Origin: Mycoemilia scoparia
Lineage: Eukaryota; Kickxellomycota; Kickxellomycetes; Kickxellales; Kickxellaceae
DNA: 63,718 bases
Direction of reading: 5' to 3'
Assembly: GCA_027575805.1 (NCBI GenBank)
Contig: JANBPU010000091.1
Span: 1 to 63,718, forward strand
Positions 33,509 to 42,885 of the stretch are shown in pieces. Positions within the stretch are counted from its first letter, which is position 1; every line of letters begins with the position of its first letter. The notes below the pieces were generated by a model, which saw nothing but the letters and a program-made list of their open reading frames with translations, was not told the origin of the DNA and made no database searches. The translations under genes were made by a program, and so were the position numbers.

Positions 33509-34498
33509 ATGAATCGTTTATTAATTGCTGCCAAACAACAAATTCATGGACAAAGTAGTATGGTAATGCAACGGACGATTTTAAGGTCTTTGACAAATTC
33601 AACAGTTCTGAGAGCATTACAAACAAAAACCAATGGTGTTGCTACCAATGGGGTAGTTAAAAATCATTATCAAATACAATACCATAGATATAAAACCACT
33701 ACAACTACTAATATATCGGGAAGCCAAGATAATAACCAAAAGGCTCAGCAACCAAACCAAACAGAAGAAGAAAGAAATACATTGGCCCAAAAACTAATTG
33801 GCCCCAAAGTTGGTCGATTCTTGAAAGCCGTATTTAAACGTTACGTGCCACAATACGAATCTTTTTATATTGGAAGAAATTTGTATTCAAAAACATTGGC
33901 CCTTCCAATCCCCTCTCCCCTCACACCAACCACATCTACGAAAGAAAAATCCCTAGAGGCTGGTTCTTCAAGCACCGAGGTTAATAAAAAGAACAGCAGT
34001 GATGGGCAAAAATTAACCGCAACTATTCCAGATTTTTGGCTAGCCAAAGCCAACCTTCCACCAACTTTCCAAACCTGGTTTTCGATCCAAACCATGTACC
34101 TTTGGTTACTTACGGTCCGTCTCCGGAGCATCCCCAACAACAAACACTATAACCAAGAACTTGTGGACAATTTGTTTATGGATGCTGAACAGAAAATTAG
34201 GCGAGCAGGAATCAAGTCTGGCAAAATTATTAATGATACTCTCAAAGATTTGGTGTCGTCGTTTAGAGGTAGTCTGATGGCATACGATGAAGGAATGATT
34301 AAAGGTGACGCGGTGTTGGCTAGTGCGTTGTGGAGAAATTTGTTGGTGGCTCCAGTTGAAGGCGAAGTTGAGGAAGTTGGGTGTGCAAAGTTGATGGAGG
34401 AGTTGACAATGTATTTGAGAAAACAGTTGGTTTTGTTGGAAAAGGTTAGTGATGATGATTTTATTAGAGGTAATTTTGAGTTCGAGAAATTGGAATAG
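33509..34498 (+). CDS. CBP3: Cytochrome bc1 assembly chaperone (ubiquinol-cytochrome c chaperone)
   Basis: 329 aa, intronless. The N terminus (MNRLLIAAKQQIHGQ, then an Arg/Ser/Thr-rich stretch to about residue 65) looks like a mitochondrial presequence. The chaperone domain starts at about residue 185: 'LPPTFQTWFSIQTMYLWLLT', then 'VRLRSIPNNKHYNQELVDN' and 'SFRGSLMAYDEGMIKGDAVL', followed by 'ASALWRNLL'. These match the Cbp3/UQCC1 family. Cbp3 with Cbp6 binds the mitoribosome exit and newly made cytochrome b, coupling its translation to complex III assembly. A Ser/Thr/Lys linker at about 130-180 is longer than usual. Confidence 0.93.
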   Translation: MNRLLIAAKQQIHGQSSMVMQRTILRSLTNSTVLRALQTKTNGVATNGVVKNHYQIQYHRYKTTTTTNISGSQDNNQKAQQPNQTEEERNTLAQKLIGPKVGRFLKAVFKRYVPQYESFYIGRNLYSKTLALPIPSPLTPTTSTKEKSLEAGSSSTEVNKKNSSDGQKLTATIPDFWLAKANLPPTFQTWFSIQTMYLWLLTVRLRSIPNNKHYNQELVDNLFMDAEQKIRRAGIKSGKIINDTLKDLVSSFRGSLMAYDEGMIKGDAVLASALWRNLLVAPVEGEVEEVGCAKLMEELTMYLRKQLVLLEKVSDDDFIRGNFEFEKLE

Positions 34499-34688
34499 GT
34501 GGAGGAGTTTATTTTGGGGTAGATAGATTTGAAGAAATAAATAAATAAATTTTAGGTTAATATGGTTTTTAGAATTGGTTATTGGATAATGATGATGATT
34601 GAGAAATGTGAAGTTGTGCGATTGTTTTATATTGATCAAATCTTTTGATAATGTTGAGGACGGAGATAGTTATCATGTTTACTGTATA

Positions 34689-34806
34689 TAGGTAGTTATT
34701 TTTGAAGGGTGGTTATTTACTAATAAATGATGATTGCTCATTTAGTTGGGATAGCCCCTATAACCGTTGGCCACCAAAATTCACCCTTTAAAAACCATGA
34801 TCAATA
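34689..34806 (-). mobile_element. Element A copy 7 (inverted orientation)
   Basis: TAGGTAGTTATTTTTGAAGG at the left; GTTGGCCACCAAAATTCACC and TTAAAAACCATGATCAATA at the right. Full length, about 117 bp, directly followed by element B copy 3. Confidence 0.88.
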
Positions 34807-34965
34807 TGGGCAAAGTTCACAAGACTTTGGGCAAAATGGGTCCCAGGAGTTGCGTATGAAATTGCTGGTGGTTGAGCCAAAATATGATGAGGACCTACTA
34901 TTTCTTCTTATTTCACACCCGATCACCAGTGGAATCTTACCAAATAGCATAAATTCTATAAACAA
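34804..34965 (+). repeat. Element B copy 3
   Basis: TATGGGCAAAGTTCACAAGA, then GGGCAAAATGGGTCCCAGGA and GAGCCAAAATATGATGAGGA. One frame reads 'QELRMKLLVVEPKYDED', which resembles 'RELYLKWLMFGPKYDEG' read from B copy 1. Element B may therefore derive from a coding sequence. Confidence 0.75.
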
Positions 34966-35730
34966 ATAAATGTTGACGAAATTTACCTATGATAGTAGCA
35001 GTAATATAAAAACCCTTAAGGGTATGTTTATATAACACACAGGCCTGTAATATCAGCGTGAGTGTCATTTCTTGTGATGGTGGTGGGGTCTTTTTTTTAT
35101 TAACTATCGCGATCTTTTTATTGATACATAAAAAATCTCAGGAGCTTACAACCATTCCAGATACAGCAGGAGCTATTACGATAGTAGTAGTAGTAATAGT
35201 AATATTAATAGCAAAAATATGTATCCGGGCTTTCGATGTCCCGTGGCAACCACAAATGATGAAATAAAAGTAACCCCAATCTCTGGGAATAAAAAAATAC
35301 TACTATCTCAGCCGTAGCATGAAGCAGCAACGCAGCACACTGATAGTAGTAGCAATACTTTTAGTAGCTTGGGAATAATAACAGCAATAACAACAACGGA
35401 AACAGTGATAATAACGGCGTTTAAATTATTTCGCTAGTGCCATTATTATTATTATTATCTTGTGATAGATTCATAATGGTAAATGAATCCAAATTCTGAT
35501 ATACACACAATATTCTCACACACAATATTAACAAAATTTAGCACATGCATGTATTTTAAATGTATTTGTAAGTGAGAGTTTTATCAACATTTTTTTCTGT
35601 TGTTAGGTTCTAATATCAAAAATCCCACGATAATTTGAGATTGTCATAAACAACTCTGCTAACATGTATGCATACTAGCAGGGAAGCAAATTTGTTCAAT
35701 CAGAAAAACCAACTACATAGTTTTGAAACG

Positions 35731-35738
35731 TATAAAAA
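35731..35738 (+). promoter_or_regulatory. Likely TATA box of the secreted-protein gene
   Basis: TATAAAAA lies about 120 bp upstream of the ATG at 35853, with a C/A-rich leader between. The position is typical for a strong fungal promoter. Confidence 0.5.
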
Positions 35739-35852
35739 TCCATATTTCCCCAAGTCCATTTGAAATTTCCATCAGCTCATCAACTATTTAATTTCAACTT
35801 TCATTTACACACACATATATACATACGTTCACACATCTTATCGCACTTGATA

Positions 35853-36398
35853 ATGAAATTCCTCGCCACTTCTTCAATCATTTTCGCCTCTGCCATTGCT
35901 CTTGCAGTTTCTGGCACTCCATCCCCCAAAGACGAATCCCATGTCGAACACACTGCCGCTGCCGAAGCCGCTGTTCACAACAATGCTGGTAATCCCAAAC
36001 TCGAGTCTATTGCCGAAAATGAACACAGTGGTTCTCAGCCCAAGATTATGACAGCCCAGCCTCAATCCCATCATGGCGCTGCTACTGCTGCTGCTGAGGA
36101 AGGCGATGCTCCCAAGGCTATGTTTGCTGATGGTGGTCTTTTGGGAGGAGCTGGTGGCCACCTTTACGGAAATGGTCCTTTAGGATATGGTGGTCTCTCT
36201 GGTCTTATTCATGGCTATGGGGCTGCTGGACTAGGTGGATATGGTGGAATTCAAGGTGGATATTTCCCTGGTCTTGTTGGATTTGGTGGTTACCCATTTT
36301 ATGGAAACCCACTTTATAACCATTATTTGATGAGCAATGGTGGTGGTTTTGGTAAATTCGGTGGTGGTCTTGGATATGGTGGATATGGTCTTTATTAA
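35853..36398 (+). CDS. Small secreted Gly/Tyr-rich protein
   Basis: 181 aa. The ATG at 35853 (TGATAATGAAATTC) starts a clear signal peptide, MKFLATSSIIFASAIALAVS, with cleavage likely after SG or SGT; the open frame upstream of it uses only non-ATG codons. Residues 21-90 are hydrophilic with His, Ala and Glu. From about residue 97 the protein is built of GGYGG/GYG/GLGG repeats with regularly placed Tyr and Leu, ending 'GGGLGYGGYGLY'. There are almost no Cys. This composition resembles structural cell-wall, adhesive or silk-like proteins. No enzymatic domain is seen and no family is assigned. The codons favour GGT/GGA for Gly. Confidence 0.75.
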   Translation: MKFLATSSIIFASAIALAVSGTPSPKDESHVEHTAAAEAAVHNNAGNPKLESIAENEHSGSQPKIMTAQPQSHHGAATAAAEEGDAPKAMFADGGLLGGAGGHLYGNGPLGYGGLSGLIHGYGAAGLGGYGGIQGGYFPGLVGFGGYPFYGNPLYNHYLMSNGGGFGKFGGGLGYGGYGLY

Positions 36399-36820
36399 AT
36401 GAATGACTACGATGAATTAGATTAAACAAGCCTCTGAAGTGTATTATTACTATTGTTGATGTTACTACTTTTGTACACATCCACATATGCAGAAATTTTT
36501 ATTCGTTTAGATGAAAGATAGATACATACAACATTTTGTATAAATTTTATTATATACCAATTATAGAATAAATTCAATTTTGAAAATATATATATTATTA
36601 TTATACTAAAGTGCGTTATTAATAATTTGTCTTGAGGTAATAGTTTAGTAACACACGTAACTAAATTATTTGTCAGTTGAGATTTGCTAGAAATTCGTTA
36701 ATATTGTGTAGTATAGAACTTATACTTTAATCATTTAGTTCATATTCTTAAAGAGCAAATAATCTTGGGGTTTAAGTGCTTTGCCTTGTAATTTTTAGTT
36801 AATAATTGGCTTCAATATAA

Positions 36821-36924
36821 TACATGAGAGATTATTTTTAAAGGGTGACCATTTGGTAATTAACTGTGATTGCGCCTATAAACATTGGCCACCAAAAGTA
36901 GCCTCTCAAAACTTATGATTCATA
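36821..36924 (-). mobile_element. Element A copy 8 (inverted, diverged)
   Basis: GAGATTATTTTTAAAGGGTG, AACTGTGATTGCGCCTATAA, GGCCACCAAAAGTAGCCTCT and ACTTATGATTCATA. It is shortened in the middle and followed directly by element B copy 4. Confidence 0.8.
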
Positions 36925-37062
36925 TTATGGTCATATTTCACAAGGCCTTAAGCAAAATGGGTCTCCAGGAGCTTCATATAAAATAGTTGATGATTGGACC
37001 AAAGTCTGGGGATCCATTTCTGCCTACAATATGTTTTATCCCAAGCAAAAGCTCACCATGTA
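36924..37062 (+). repeat. Element B copy 4
   Basis: TATTATGGTCATATTTCACA, then AGCAAAATGGGTCTCCAGGA, GGACCAAAGTCTGGGGATCC and ATTTCTGCCTAC. One frame gives 'KMGLQELHIK', a stop, then 'LMIGPKSGDPFLPT'. This parallels the peptide readings of B copies 1 and 3. Confidence 0.72.
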
Positions 37063-37380
37063 ATTATGGCTTACGTGCCCATTTCTCATGTAATGAATGG
37101 CGGGCATTTATCTGCTTCCTTTTTTATGGAATACTTTGTAAATAATAATTGACACCCATAAGATTATGACTGGGATTTTGAATAAAAATGTAAAATATAA
37201 AAATTATGTTCTAATCAGTTAGTTTGGTGTTTTTCCTTTGATCACATCATTATTGATTTCGTTTGCATCATCATCATCATCATCACTCGTTTATTTATCA
37301 TCATTGCCAATATAAATTGATCTATTATCTGGCTATTTGCCTATTTCTAAAGAAAGCGCTATTTTTTGTTGTAAGTTGCA

Positions 37381-37454
37381 TATGTGGGTAATAATTTTTG
37401 AATGGTACCTTTTGGTGCTCACCAAAAGTCTCTCTTCAAAAATTATGATCCATG
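37381..37454. mobile_element. Element A copy 9, internally deleted fold-back
   Basis: 74 bp. The two terminal repeats (GGGTAATAATTTTTGAATGG and CTTCAAAAATTATGATCCAT) are joined by TTTTGGTGCTCACCAAAAG, so the whole unit is one inverted repeat with almost no loop. Confidence 0.85.
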
Positions 37455-37562
37455 TTTGCTGTAGTTCTGTTTTCCTTCAACTTTGTTTTAAACACCACTA
37501 ATATGCATTAATTCTCTAATATTGTCTGTATCAAATATATATATACTATAGAATTTGTCACC

Positions 37563-38186
37563 ATGAGCCGATCTACTGCCATAACTTTGTCTTACATTAA
37601 AAGTGCCCAAAAATCTCTCAAGCCGAATATACCAACAACAATATCATCGCAACAATCTATACCAGCAATGGGAACAGTGATAGCAAGGTCTATGAAAATG
37701 GCCCCTGCAAAAAATCCAAACCAAACCTATTCAACACTTTCAAGACACATTTCAAACCCACTATTTATTATTGCATCCAGGTCATTTCAAACCACAGCAG
37801 TCACCAGATCCCAAAAATACAGAATGATTGAACTCGACGAAATAAAGTATGAAAAACTTTCAAGTCAGGCCTTGGAATCATTGACCGAGTATCTGGAAGA
37901 TTTGGGTGACCAGATGGTTGATAACGAAGAATTTGATATTGAGTATTCACAGGGTGTGCTGACGCTTAGAACTGGTAACGCTGGGGCTGGAGTATATGTA
38001 TTGAATAAACAGCCACCCAATAAACAGATTTGGTTGTCATCGCCGATTAGTGGCCCAGAGAGGTATGACTATGATGCCAGCCATGATGCCTGGTTCTGCA
38101 GACATACTGACCAGTCCTTGGGCCAGTTGTTGAAAAGTGAGTTGACTGAGATTTTTGGGCAGGATATAGAGATCCCTATAAATTAA
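37563..38186 (+). CDS. YFH1: Frataxin, mitochondrial iron-sulfur cluster assembly factor
   Basis: 207 aa, intronless, with ATG in GTCACCATGAGC. Residues 1 to about 85 form a long basic Ser/Thr-rich mitochondrial presequence. The frataxin fold follows: an acidic helix ('LESLTEYLEDLGDQMVDNEE', residues about 103-122), strands 'FDIEYSQGVLTLRTG', and the invariant 'VLNKQPPNKQIWLSSPISGP' with the conserved Trp, then 'RYDYDASHDAWFCRH'. Frataxin binds the NFS1-ISD11-ISU complex and stimulates sulfur transfer and iron handling. All core residues are present, so the gene looks functional. Confidence 0.97.
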   Translation: MSRSTAITLSYIKSAQKSLKPNIPTTISSQQSIPAMGTVIARSMKMAPAKNPNQTYSTLSRHISNPLFIIASRSFQTTAVTRSQKYRMIELDEIKYEKLSSQALESLTEYLEDLGDQMVDNEEFDIEYSQGVLTLRTGNAGAGVYVLNKQPPNKQIWLSSPISGPERYDYDASHDAWFCRHTDQSLGQLLKSELTEIFGQDIEIPIN

Positions 38187-38795
38187 ACATATGATGTTTT
38201 GTATCCCTTTGTGTGTTTGTTTTGGGAGAGGGCTTCTTTGGTAAAGTTATTGCCATATTGGCTTATGGAAATCAAGAAAACCGCTTTTAAAAATAAATAA
38301 AAACTTGATAATTGGTGTCTACTCGGGAAATTATGAAGTTGGTGAATAAAACTTTTGTCTCTTGGTTGGATGTTATGCAGCATAATCTTAGATCGTATGA
38401 AGCTTGTCTTTATAGATACCGCCACATTTAGTATGTTCTTGCCTTTGGACTGATTCCTAGAACAGTGACCACCATCACATGATCAACTCGTCAAAAATAA
38501 CTACTCATAATTTTAAAATATAATAATATGTATCCTTTTGGTGATTATTGTTTACTATATTGAATTGAATTTATAAAAATGGTACAATAAAAAACATTAT
38601 AACTATGCTGTTGCTTGACTCTTTACAGTCTACTTATTTTATAAAATACGAATGTTTGAAAGGCTAAAGAATGACTCTGGTTTAAATTAATGCCACAAAT
38701 GGTCCAGCCCATGAACTTAGAAGATCATAAAGATCCTTGCCTTTTCTCAGAAGATAATAGAGTTATAGATACACAAGTATAACATGCTCTGTACT
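38187..38795. other. Convergent spacer with a fragment of element A
   Basis: Between the stops of frataxin and the minus-strand orphan gene. Only a 45-bp remnant of element A (38464-38509) was seen. Confidence 0.5.
38464..38509 (+). mobile_element. Element A fragment (copy 10, right end only)
   Basis: GTGACCACCATCACATGATC leading to GTCAAAAATAACTACTCATA matches the right terminal repeat and the GATCACC region of element A in scrambled or decayed form. Confidence 0.45.
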
Positions 38796-39557
38796 CTAAC
38801 CCCCATAGTTTTGTTTATAAAAGGTTGCTGTGTTATATTGATTGAAGTTTGGTGTTCCACTATGGTTTATCAAAGGATTACTAATAAAGCTTTGGTTTGG
38901 GTGACCTTCAAAGATATCTTTGGCCACACCAGTATCAAAACTTTGGTGATAGGGAGCCATACTCATACTAATGGTTGCATTTCCATCACATAATCCATCC
39001 CAGCTGGAATCTGTGAAGCCAGCACCATTAAAGTTTCTAATATTATCAACATCATTCATATAGACACAAGGGTTCGAAAGATAAAAAAGAGAATCCTCTT
39101 GAAAGCAGGAAAATGCATGGGGATAGCTTGGTTCCATCAACCTTGATGTTGCCTGGTTGTTTTGATACCAGATTTCATATGGGTCACAAAACTTTGCATT
39201 TGGTATGGCTTGTTGTGGTGGTAAATCGGACGTGGCAGAGTCAAAGGCCGATGAAATGCCCAGTATTTTGTCAGTGTAGGCTATGTCAGCTTCTGTAAGG
39301 TTATGAAATGATTGAATAAATAGATCCGACGGATTGTCAAGTGTATACTGACCACAACCCTGCTGGTAAATATTGTCATTTTCCAAACCATTAATATTAT
39401 CAAAAGAAATACCAGGATTTCTAACTTCAAATGTTAATGTCATCATGTCAGGGTCACAACTATTTGTACCAGCATACTGAGAAAGTGGTACGACATTTCT
39501 TTTATAGTTATTTGTTTCTGTTGTTGTTATAGGTTGAAATATAAGCGCTTCATCCAT
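38796..39557 (-). CDS. Hypothetical acidic Asn/Ser/Phe-rich protein
   Basis: 253 aa from ATG at 39557, intronless. I recognise no domain. The sequence is acidic, rich in Asn, Asp, Ser, Phe, Tyr and Gln, and poor in Lys/Arg. Scattered hydrophobic-acidic clusters (DPYEIWYQNN, DSSWDGLCDG) resemble activation domains of transcription factors, but no DNA-binding domain is present. A leader of about 100 bp upstream is AT-rich. It could be a lineage-specific protein, or a terminal exon whose earlier exons I failed to see. The long open frame in an AT-rich context argues that it is coding. Confidence 0.5.
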   Translation of the reverse strand: MDEALIFQPITTTETNNYKRNVVPLSQYAGTNSCDPDMMTLTFEVRNPGISFDNINGLENDNIYQQGCGQYTLDNPSDLFIQSFHNLTEADIAYTDKILGISSAFDSATSDLPPQQAIPNAKFCDPYEIWYQNNQATSRLMEPSYPHAFSCFQEDSLFYLSNPCVYMNDVDNIRNFNGAGFTDSSWDGLCDGNATISMSMAPYHQSFDTGVAKDIFEGHPNQSFISNPLINHSGTPNFNQYNTATFYKQNYGG

Positions 39558-40226
39558 ATCGCTGGTTATTTGGCTTAGAATATCTGAATGGGATTGTTTT
39601 AAAGTATGTAATAGGATGTTTATTTAATAGTGAAGAGTTAGGTATGTATATATTGCAAAAGAACAGAAGAAATGGGCTTATTTAAGTAGATTTTCTTTCT
39701 CATGGTTTTTGATAAAAATTCCTTTTCATTCTTGGTTGATATATGTAACATAAGATTACTAAAAAACAGGCTTTTTGCAATGCTAAATTCCACTAAAAGA
39801 AACGAGTACGTTTATTTACATTCTAATCATTCCATAAAGATAGATACTCTTTTATAAGCATCATCTTATTATTCGTTTGTTTTTACAAATAAAAAAATTA
39901 TCATGCTTATATCGTAACCTTTGTTACTATCCTCTTTACATTTCTTATTTTATATGGGTAGTTATTTTTGAAGGGTAGCCATTTGCTAGTAAATGATGAT
40001 CACTAATTTGGCTGTGATTGCCCCTATAATCGCTGACCACAAAGAGATACTCTTCAAAAATTACCACTCATTAATTTTGTAAAAACAATTTAGCCCAAAT
40101 TTAAAGTCATATTTATGCTTTCAAATAGAATCTATAGCCAAAACTTTCTTTAAAATTTTATTCACATAACATTTAATGACATAAAAATGGTGTTTTCTGA
40201 AGATTATACAGGTATAATAACCTACG
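39558..40226. other. Intergenic region with element A copy 11
   Basis: Upstream region of the orphan gene and 3' side of XRCC3. It holds one full-length element A; nothing else was seen. Confidence 0.55.
39953..40073 (-). mobile_element. Element A copy 11 (inverted orientation)
   Basis: TATGGGTAGTTATTTTTGAA at the left and CTCTTCAAAAATTACCACTC at the right. The core reads GGCTGTGATTGCCCCTATAA. Full length with TA-like ends. Confidence 0.88.
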
Positions 40227-42278
40227 CTATGAGATATTATCAGATATGTCAGTATGTTCTGGTGAGCTTTTCAAAGATTGTATCCCAGCATCATTAATTA
40301 TAAACTCGATTGAGTTCGAACTCCATGTTGTCAGGTGTACCCCACTTTGTGCGCTCAGCCACCATCGACTTCTGAGCCCAGCCTCAAAGTCAAATTCTGG
40401 AGGTAGAACTCCGTGTTCAAAATTTTCGCCATTTCCAATGTTAATATTATTGTAGTTGATTGTAGCAGCAGTTGAAGAAGATTGTGTGGATGTGAAGGGA
40501 CTAGGTATGTTTGTTGTCTTGGAATCACGTTCCCTATATAAGGCTATCCGAGTATTGATATTATTGGACCAGCCTAATCCTAAGGCAGGAACTTGGCCTT
40601 TGCTAATTAGCCGATCATTTTCAGTAGCTTCAATTTCATCTTTGCTGGGTGGAAATGAGACATTTGATGAGGGCAATGATGATGAGTCTTGAGATGACGA
40701 TGAGGCTGGTGGTGTTCCTGGTGTTGTTACTGACATTCCTGCGATATTTGAATGGTGTCTGTTCTTTGCTGTTAGCTTTGGTATTTTTGATGGTCGAGTC
40801 AGAGAAGACAAGTCTGAATGGCTGCTTTTTAACTTTGCTCTATTTATGGCTGGTGAATGGCTTGATATATTGGTCCTTTGCTGCTCATTTTCGTCACTCC
40901 ACTGGTTGCGGATCTGGTTTATACATACAACAGCAATATTGAACTCGTGTGCCAATATCTTGAGTTGGTTTGCTACTTCGTCCAACGTTCGGGTTCTGTT
41001 GGTAAACCATTCCTGGCGCTGTTTGTTTGAAAACCAATCCTTTTCATTATCGCTGAATCTGAAGTCTGCCGCAATTGAGTCTATCACAATGAGTTTTACA
41101 GGTCGCCTGTATAATAGTAAGGGAAGCTCTTTGTGTATTATTTCGACAAATTCTTCTCTGCTATGTACAGTTGATATATGAATCTTGGAAAGAAATGACG
41201 AAACTGAAGCTGGGGTATGGAAATTAGATGCTAAAGACTGATCATTTTCTAGTCTGCTTTGAATCATCTGGGTCATCCTTTTAAGCGGAAAAGCACATTC
41301 GGTTGATATATATGTTGCCTCTATATAGATGAATCATTATATCAGGAGTCATATGTACAAGCATTCACTTAGCTTGATTTCAGAATATACTAACCTCCTT
41401 CTAGTCCGCCCATAGATTTTGGTAGCTGTGCCTGTAAGCACAGCTGCAATCCCAGCTGTGTTTTACCTGATGCGCTATAGTCATTTTCAATAAACTCGGC
41501 ATTTGTTTAATCAGAATAAATCGTCATATGGAGCATAGTTTTTGAAAGGTGACTTTTGGTGACCAGCGATTATAGGGGCAATCGCAGCCAAATAAGAGAT
41601 CACCATTTATTAACAAATGACAACCCTTCAAAAATAGTCACTCATATATATATATATATGGATCATAATTTTTGAAGGGTGACTTCTGGTGGCCAACGAT
41701 TAAAGGGGGAACCACAGCCAAATGGGTGATCACCATTTATTAGTAGATGGTCACCCTTCAAAAATAATAACTCATATTATGAATTAGAATATTTATAACC
41801 ACTTATACCTTTCTCCAGTTATTTCAGTTATACCGCCGCCTACTTTTATCCCCCCACCAATTTGTCGATCAATTGCAGCATCTCCAGTTGACAACCAGCA
41901 TTCTTTTTCTGACACTGTCGGAATGCCTTCAACTCTAGATTTTATGTCAAATATACACTGACTTGCTAAAAGCCATAGCTTCTCGACATTATCCTCGGTC
42001 ATATTTAACTTTTTCACTATGACGGTCTTTGTCGTAAGAAGTATGGAATGTGGAGACTTGAATCCCACTACAAATAACATATATTAGCACCAATGTTATT
42101 GTGATTGTTTTATAATCCCAGAGTCGGTTATAAAATGACAATTAGCTAGCGATAATAGATCAAAAGTAAATTCAACAATGATCGTTGTCATCAGTCAAGT
42201 CTTACATCTTTTTGTACAGCTTTCAAGCCATTTCTCGTCATGTACCAGGCCATCATTTGCGCTTGTTATTGCGGTCAT
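40227..42278 (-). CDS. RAD57: RAD51 paralogue, RAD57/XRCC3 type, four exons
   Basis: Exons in transcription order: 42206-42278, 41809-42067, 41395-41474 and 40227-41320. Donors are GTAAGA, GTATAA and GTTAGT; acceptors are all TAG. The total is 1506 nt, 501 aa, starting MTAITSANDG. The Walker A motif GESASGKT is rebuilt across intron 2, followed by 'QLGLQLCLQAQLPKSMGGLE' and, after intron 3, 'ATYISTECAFPLKRM'. The Walker B region is 'VKLIVIDSIAADFRF' and 'VCINQIRNQW'. This order and wording match human XRCC3 and yeast Rad57, which help load Rad51 during recombinational repair. A Ser/Pro-rich insert of about 100 residues separates the INQ motif from 'ALGLGWSNNINTRIALYRER', making the protein longer than XRCC3 (346 aa). 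Intron 2 (334 bp) contains two element A copies. Confidence 0.93.
41527..41646 (+). mobile_element. Element A copy 12, inside XRCC3/RAD57 intron 2
   Basis: TATGGAGCATAGTTTTTGAA to CCCTTCAAAAATAGTCACTC. Full length, in reverse orientation relative to the host transcript. Confidence 0.9.
41657..41776 (+). mobile_element. Element A copy 13, inside XRCC3/RAD57 intron 2
   Basis: TATGGATCATAATTTTTGAA to CCCTTCAAAAATAATAACTC, the clearest full-length copy. It lies only about 10 bp of TA repeats from copy 12 and in the same orientation. The inner palindrome GGTGATCACC is intact. Confidence 0.93.
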
Positions 42279-42885
42279 TGAATGTGAATGGAACAGATGT
42301 AGAATATTTAGCAATATTCTTACCGGCCCTATATTGTTTACTAAACAGACAGCTAAACCGAATTATTTTGAGTTTAAAGCCCTTTTTGTTGTCGTAAAGC
42401 TGTTATGGGGTCATTATAATTCGTGCCTATTTTGATCCAAAGCAAAGGTAACAAAACATTTGATGTGGTAAATAGCCCAATGTTGCATTTGCTAGCCCCA
42501 AGTTAGGGTGGCATATTACAAGAAAAGAGCTGGCAGATCAATTTGAGTTTACAGTAACTTCAAAAATAATGATGGAAAATTCAACAACATTGTTTGCATG
42601 TTTTGTATTGAAATATCAACGTACAAACATAATAATGCATAGATTCATCTTCACATTACTCCCATATCACAATGGTTTTATTGCAAATAGACATTTTATA
42701 GGAACAACATAACGTCGGAAAGGCCATGAACGCATATGTATGTGTATATATAACTAGAACACAACCAATTAGCTAAGCAAGTAGTATTAAGATGCACTGT
42801 TGTTTTATCCGAGTACACTTCTTCTTAGTCGAATCAAGTTACATATGCATGCGAATATAGCGTATCACCGAATTATTAAAAGGAC
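42279..42885. other. Intergenic region with no gene seen
   Basis: 607 bp between the XRCC3 start and the eL38 stop, both on the minus strand, so it includes the XRCC3 promoter. No repeat or motif is supported apart from a doubtful element-A-like stretch near 42553. Confidence 0.5.

Larger units (their letters stand above)
34499..35852. other. Intergenic region with A/B composite and promoter of the secreted-protein gene
   Basis: Element A copy 7 and element B copy 3 occupy 34689-34965. Further downstream are triplet-rich low-complexity patches (ATT/TAG runs near 35180-35210 and 35446-35458) and a TATA-like sequence at 35731. No gene was seen. Confidence 0.55.
36399..37562. other. Intergenic region with A/B composite and fold-back A copy
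   Basis: Contains element A copy 8 with element B copy 4, the internally deleted A copy 9 and a (CAT)n tract at about 37266-37286. No gene was seen. The last about 110 bp upstream of 37563 are A/T-rich promoter-like sequence for frataxin. Confidence 0.6.

Noticed and set aside
42553..42580. Further element A fragment (CTTCAAAAATAATGATGG)
   Set aside because: Only the AT-rich terminal part matches and no core sequence is adjacent, so chance cannot be excluded.
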